Below, in pieces: positions 62,805-64,000 of a stretch of DNA of 64,000 nucleotides (positions are counted from its first letter, which is position 1; each line of letters opens with the position of its first letter). A program made the position numbers and the translations under genes. Origin of the DNA: Metallyticus violacea (taxonomy: Eukaryota; Arthropoda; Insecta; Mantodea; Metallyticidae); the NCBI GenBank assembly GCA_030762175.1, contig CM060837.1:9070001-9134000 (forward strand), written 5' to 3'. A model generated the notes under the pieces. It was not told the DNA's origin and did no database searches. It worked only from the letters and a program-made list of their open reading frames with translations.

Positions 62805-63040
62805 GCTACCTGAAGAAAGATGAAGTTATATATTTATTTTCATCTAAAATGAACATATCTGTTAATATGGAATCTCAATTCACAGTAATCTAAAAAGAGA
62901 CATAGTGAAGTGTTTATATTTTGTTTAAAGAATAAGATAATTAACTGTTTGATACTAATGCCTGCAATATATTATCATTAAAGTATAACATTTATCATTT
63001 AATGTTATAGCATTGAATAAACTATAGAATTCATGGTTGG
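62805..63040 (+). other. Piezo: Piezo 3' UTR, approximate
   Basis: AT-rich, non-repetitive sequence directly after the stop codon. An AATAAA hexamer at 63016-63021 is the first clear canonical polyadenylation signal. The cleavage point would be expected about 10-30 bp further on. The end given here is inferred. Confidence 0.55.
63016..63021 (+). promoter_or_regulatory. Candidate polyadenylation signal AATAAA
   Basis: This canonical hexamer lies about 210 bp after the Piezo stop codon. AATAAA is common in AT-rich DNA, so its use is inferred from position only. Confidence 0.5.
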
Positions 63041-63044
63041 CTAT

Positions 63045-63395
63045 AGAGTTTATTAGCTTTGATATATGTAGTTGCCACTGTTCTCTTTGCTGATGACACC
63101 AGTGTAATAGTTTTCAGCAAAGATGTTAATTATCTAACCTAAAACTGAATTACATGCTCAATTTTATGTGTTACTGGGTTAAAGCTAACAAATTATGCAA
63201 AATTGAGGTAATTGAAAATTATTTGTTAAAATTTGATCTGAATTTCAAAGTTAATTTGAAAATATGGGACCAGACTGAATTAGTTTAAGAAAAAAAATTA
63301 TGCATCTTTAATCAGAAAATCACTCCCAATGTTTATTTACTTTTACAGATACTGATAATACTTTTTGGTTTTCCCTCAAAGGTCCTCAAAGCTAC
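63045..63395. other. Downstream intergenic stretch, nothing recognised
   Basis: AT-rich sequence between the Piezo 3' end and the 'GERFHQ' relic. Confidence 0.4.
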
Positions 63396-63399
63396 CTCT

Positions 63400-64000
63400 C
63401 TTATCGTAATTTGCTTTCAACAGTTCTCTGTATAACATCCAACAGTGTTCACAATCATGCTGATGTTCCATCTACGCTGGTATCTGTATTCCATTTCTTT
63501 GACATCTTGATGGAACCTCTCACCATGTTCTTCCTTGACTTAGAGCACCAAGATTTTTGTTTTTGTAGTTTCAAAGAAATTTCTGCACAATTTATTTGAA
63601 TGCTTTCAAGCTTCTTTTAAACAGTTTTCAATTTTGTTTCAAAAATTTCATCTCTAAAATTTTTCCAAATATCTGGATCCACAAAAACACTTTCTTTCAC
63701 TTTTGTTTCGAAGTTCCCAGAAATTCTGCGCAAGTATTAAAAACACTCTCCTTCATGTAGCGAACCCTTCACAAACTGTTTCATTAGTCCAAGCTTTATA
63801 TGAAGTGGTGGGAGGAGAAATTTTCTTCAATCAACCAAACTTTCTCATATAGTATTTTTACTTCCAGATTCTAAATTTGTTCTAGGTAGCCACTCTCTTT
63901 TTTAATCTAGTGCTAACTCCTATCTCTACTGTCCCATAAACACAAGATCATTGTATTTTAGTTTGGATAGGATTAATGCCAAATTTTCATAGCATTCTGT
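63400..64000 (-). pseudogene. Second 'GERFHQ' family relic, running off the window edge
   Basis: The reverse strand reads LLPPLHIKLGLMKQFVKGSL (about 63815), then a broken middle, EEHGERFHQDVKEMEYRYQR and RWNISMIVNT (63540-63440). The order and peptides match the relic at 16400-17640, and the motif here is closer to the usual G-E-R-F-H-Q-D form. Stops occur near 63740, 63620 and 63550. The start is beyond base 64000. Confidence 0.82.

Noticed and set aside
1..64000. CRISPR array, operon, or prokaryotic system
   Set aside because: No regularly spaced repeats of suitable length, no closely packed ORFs, and the only host gene is spliced.

Overview
The window is AT-rich, gene-poor animal DNA, most likely from an arthropod and probably an insect with an expanded genome. 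The grounds are GT-AG introns of up to 8.3 kb, abundant mariner, Penelope-like, LINE, hAT and tRNA-derived SINE remnants, and two relics of a protein family I know mainly from arthropod genomes. The species cannot be named from the sequence.

One host gene is visible. It is the 3' part of a Piezo-type mechanosensitive cation channel gene on the + strand. Fourteen exons between 1335 and 62804 join in phase, with every junction GT-AG, into one uninterrupted 901-residue C-terminal segment. In order, this covers the last transmembrane units, the anchor, the pore outer helix, the extracellular cap, the pore inner helix and the cytosolic C-terminal domain. The stop codon is at 62802-62804 and a polyadenylation signal lies about 210 bp further on. 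The N-terminal blade exons lie upstream of base 1. The protein is clearly Piezo-like but diverged: the conserved P-F-x2-E-x6-W motif reads P-Y-x2-E-x6-W.

Almost everything else is intron filled with dead or dying mobile elements. Intron 1 (1431-9759) holds two mariner relics, two LINE pieces arranged head to head, and a mariner copy with roughly 290-bp inverted repeats. Introns 2-4 hold LINE ends, SINEs, and a LINE RNase H region split by a 2.3-kb insertion that carries an arthropod 'GERFHQ' gene relic. Intron 6 (22974-30265) is a nest of SINE, LINE and Penelope-like elements, including one open GIY-YIG endonuclease frame and a large inverted repeat. Introns 7 and 8 hold an RTE-type LINE, a LINE 3' end, a perfect 33-bp hairpin and a hAT relic. 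Introns 9-11 hold a mariner relic, inverted Penelope ends, a Penelope copy with both catalytic reverse transcriptase positions altered, and an unclassified inverted-repeat element. Introns 12 and 13 hold more Penelope ends, a degenerate tandem repeat family also present at the left edge, a mariner relic and SINEs. A second 'GERFHQ' relic lies downstream of the Piezo gene at the right edge.

There are no prokaryotic genes, no CRISPR array, no rRNA and no convincing functional tRNA gene. I found no new multi-gene system. The strongest candidates for something little described are the 'GERFHQ' insertion with candidate terminal inverted repeats, the 52.1-52.9 kb inverted-repeat element, and the repeated inverted pairing of Penelope ends.
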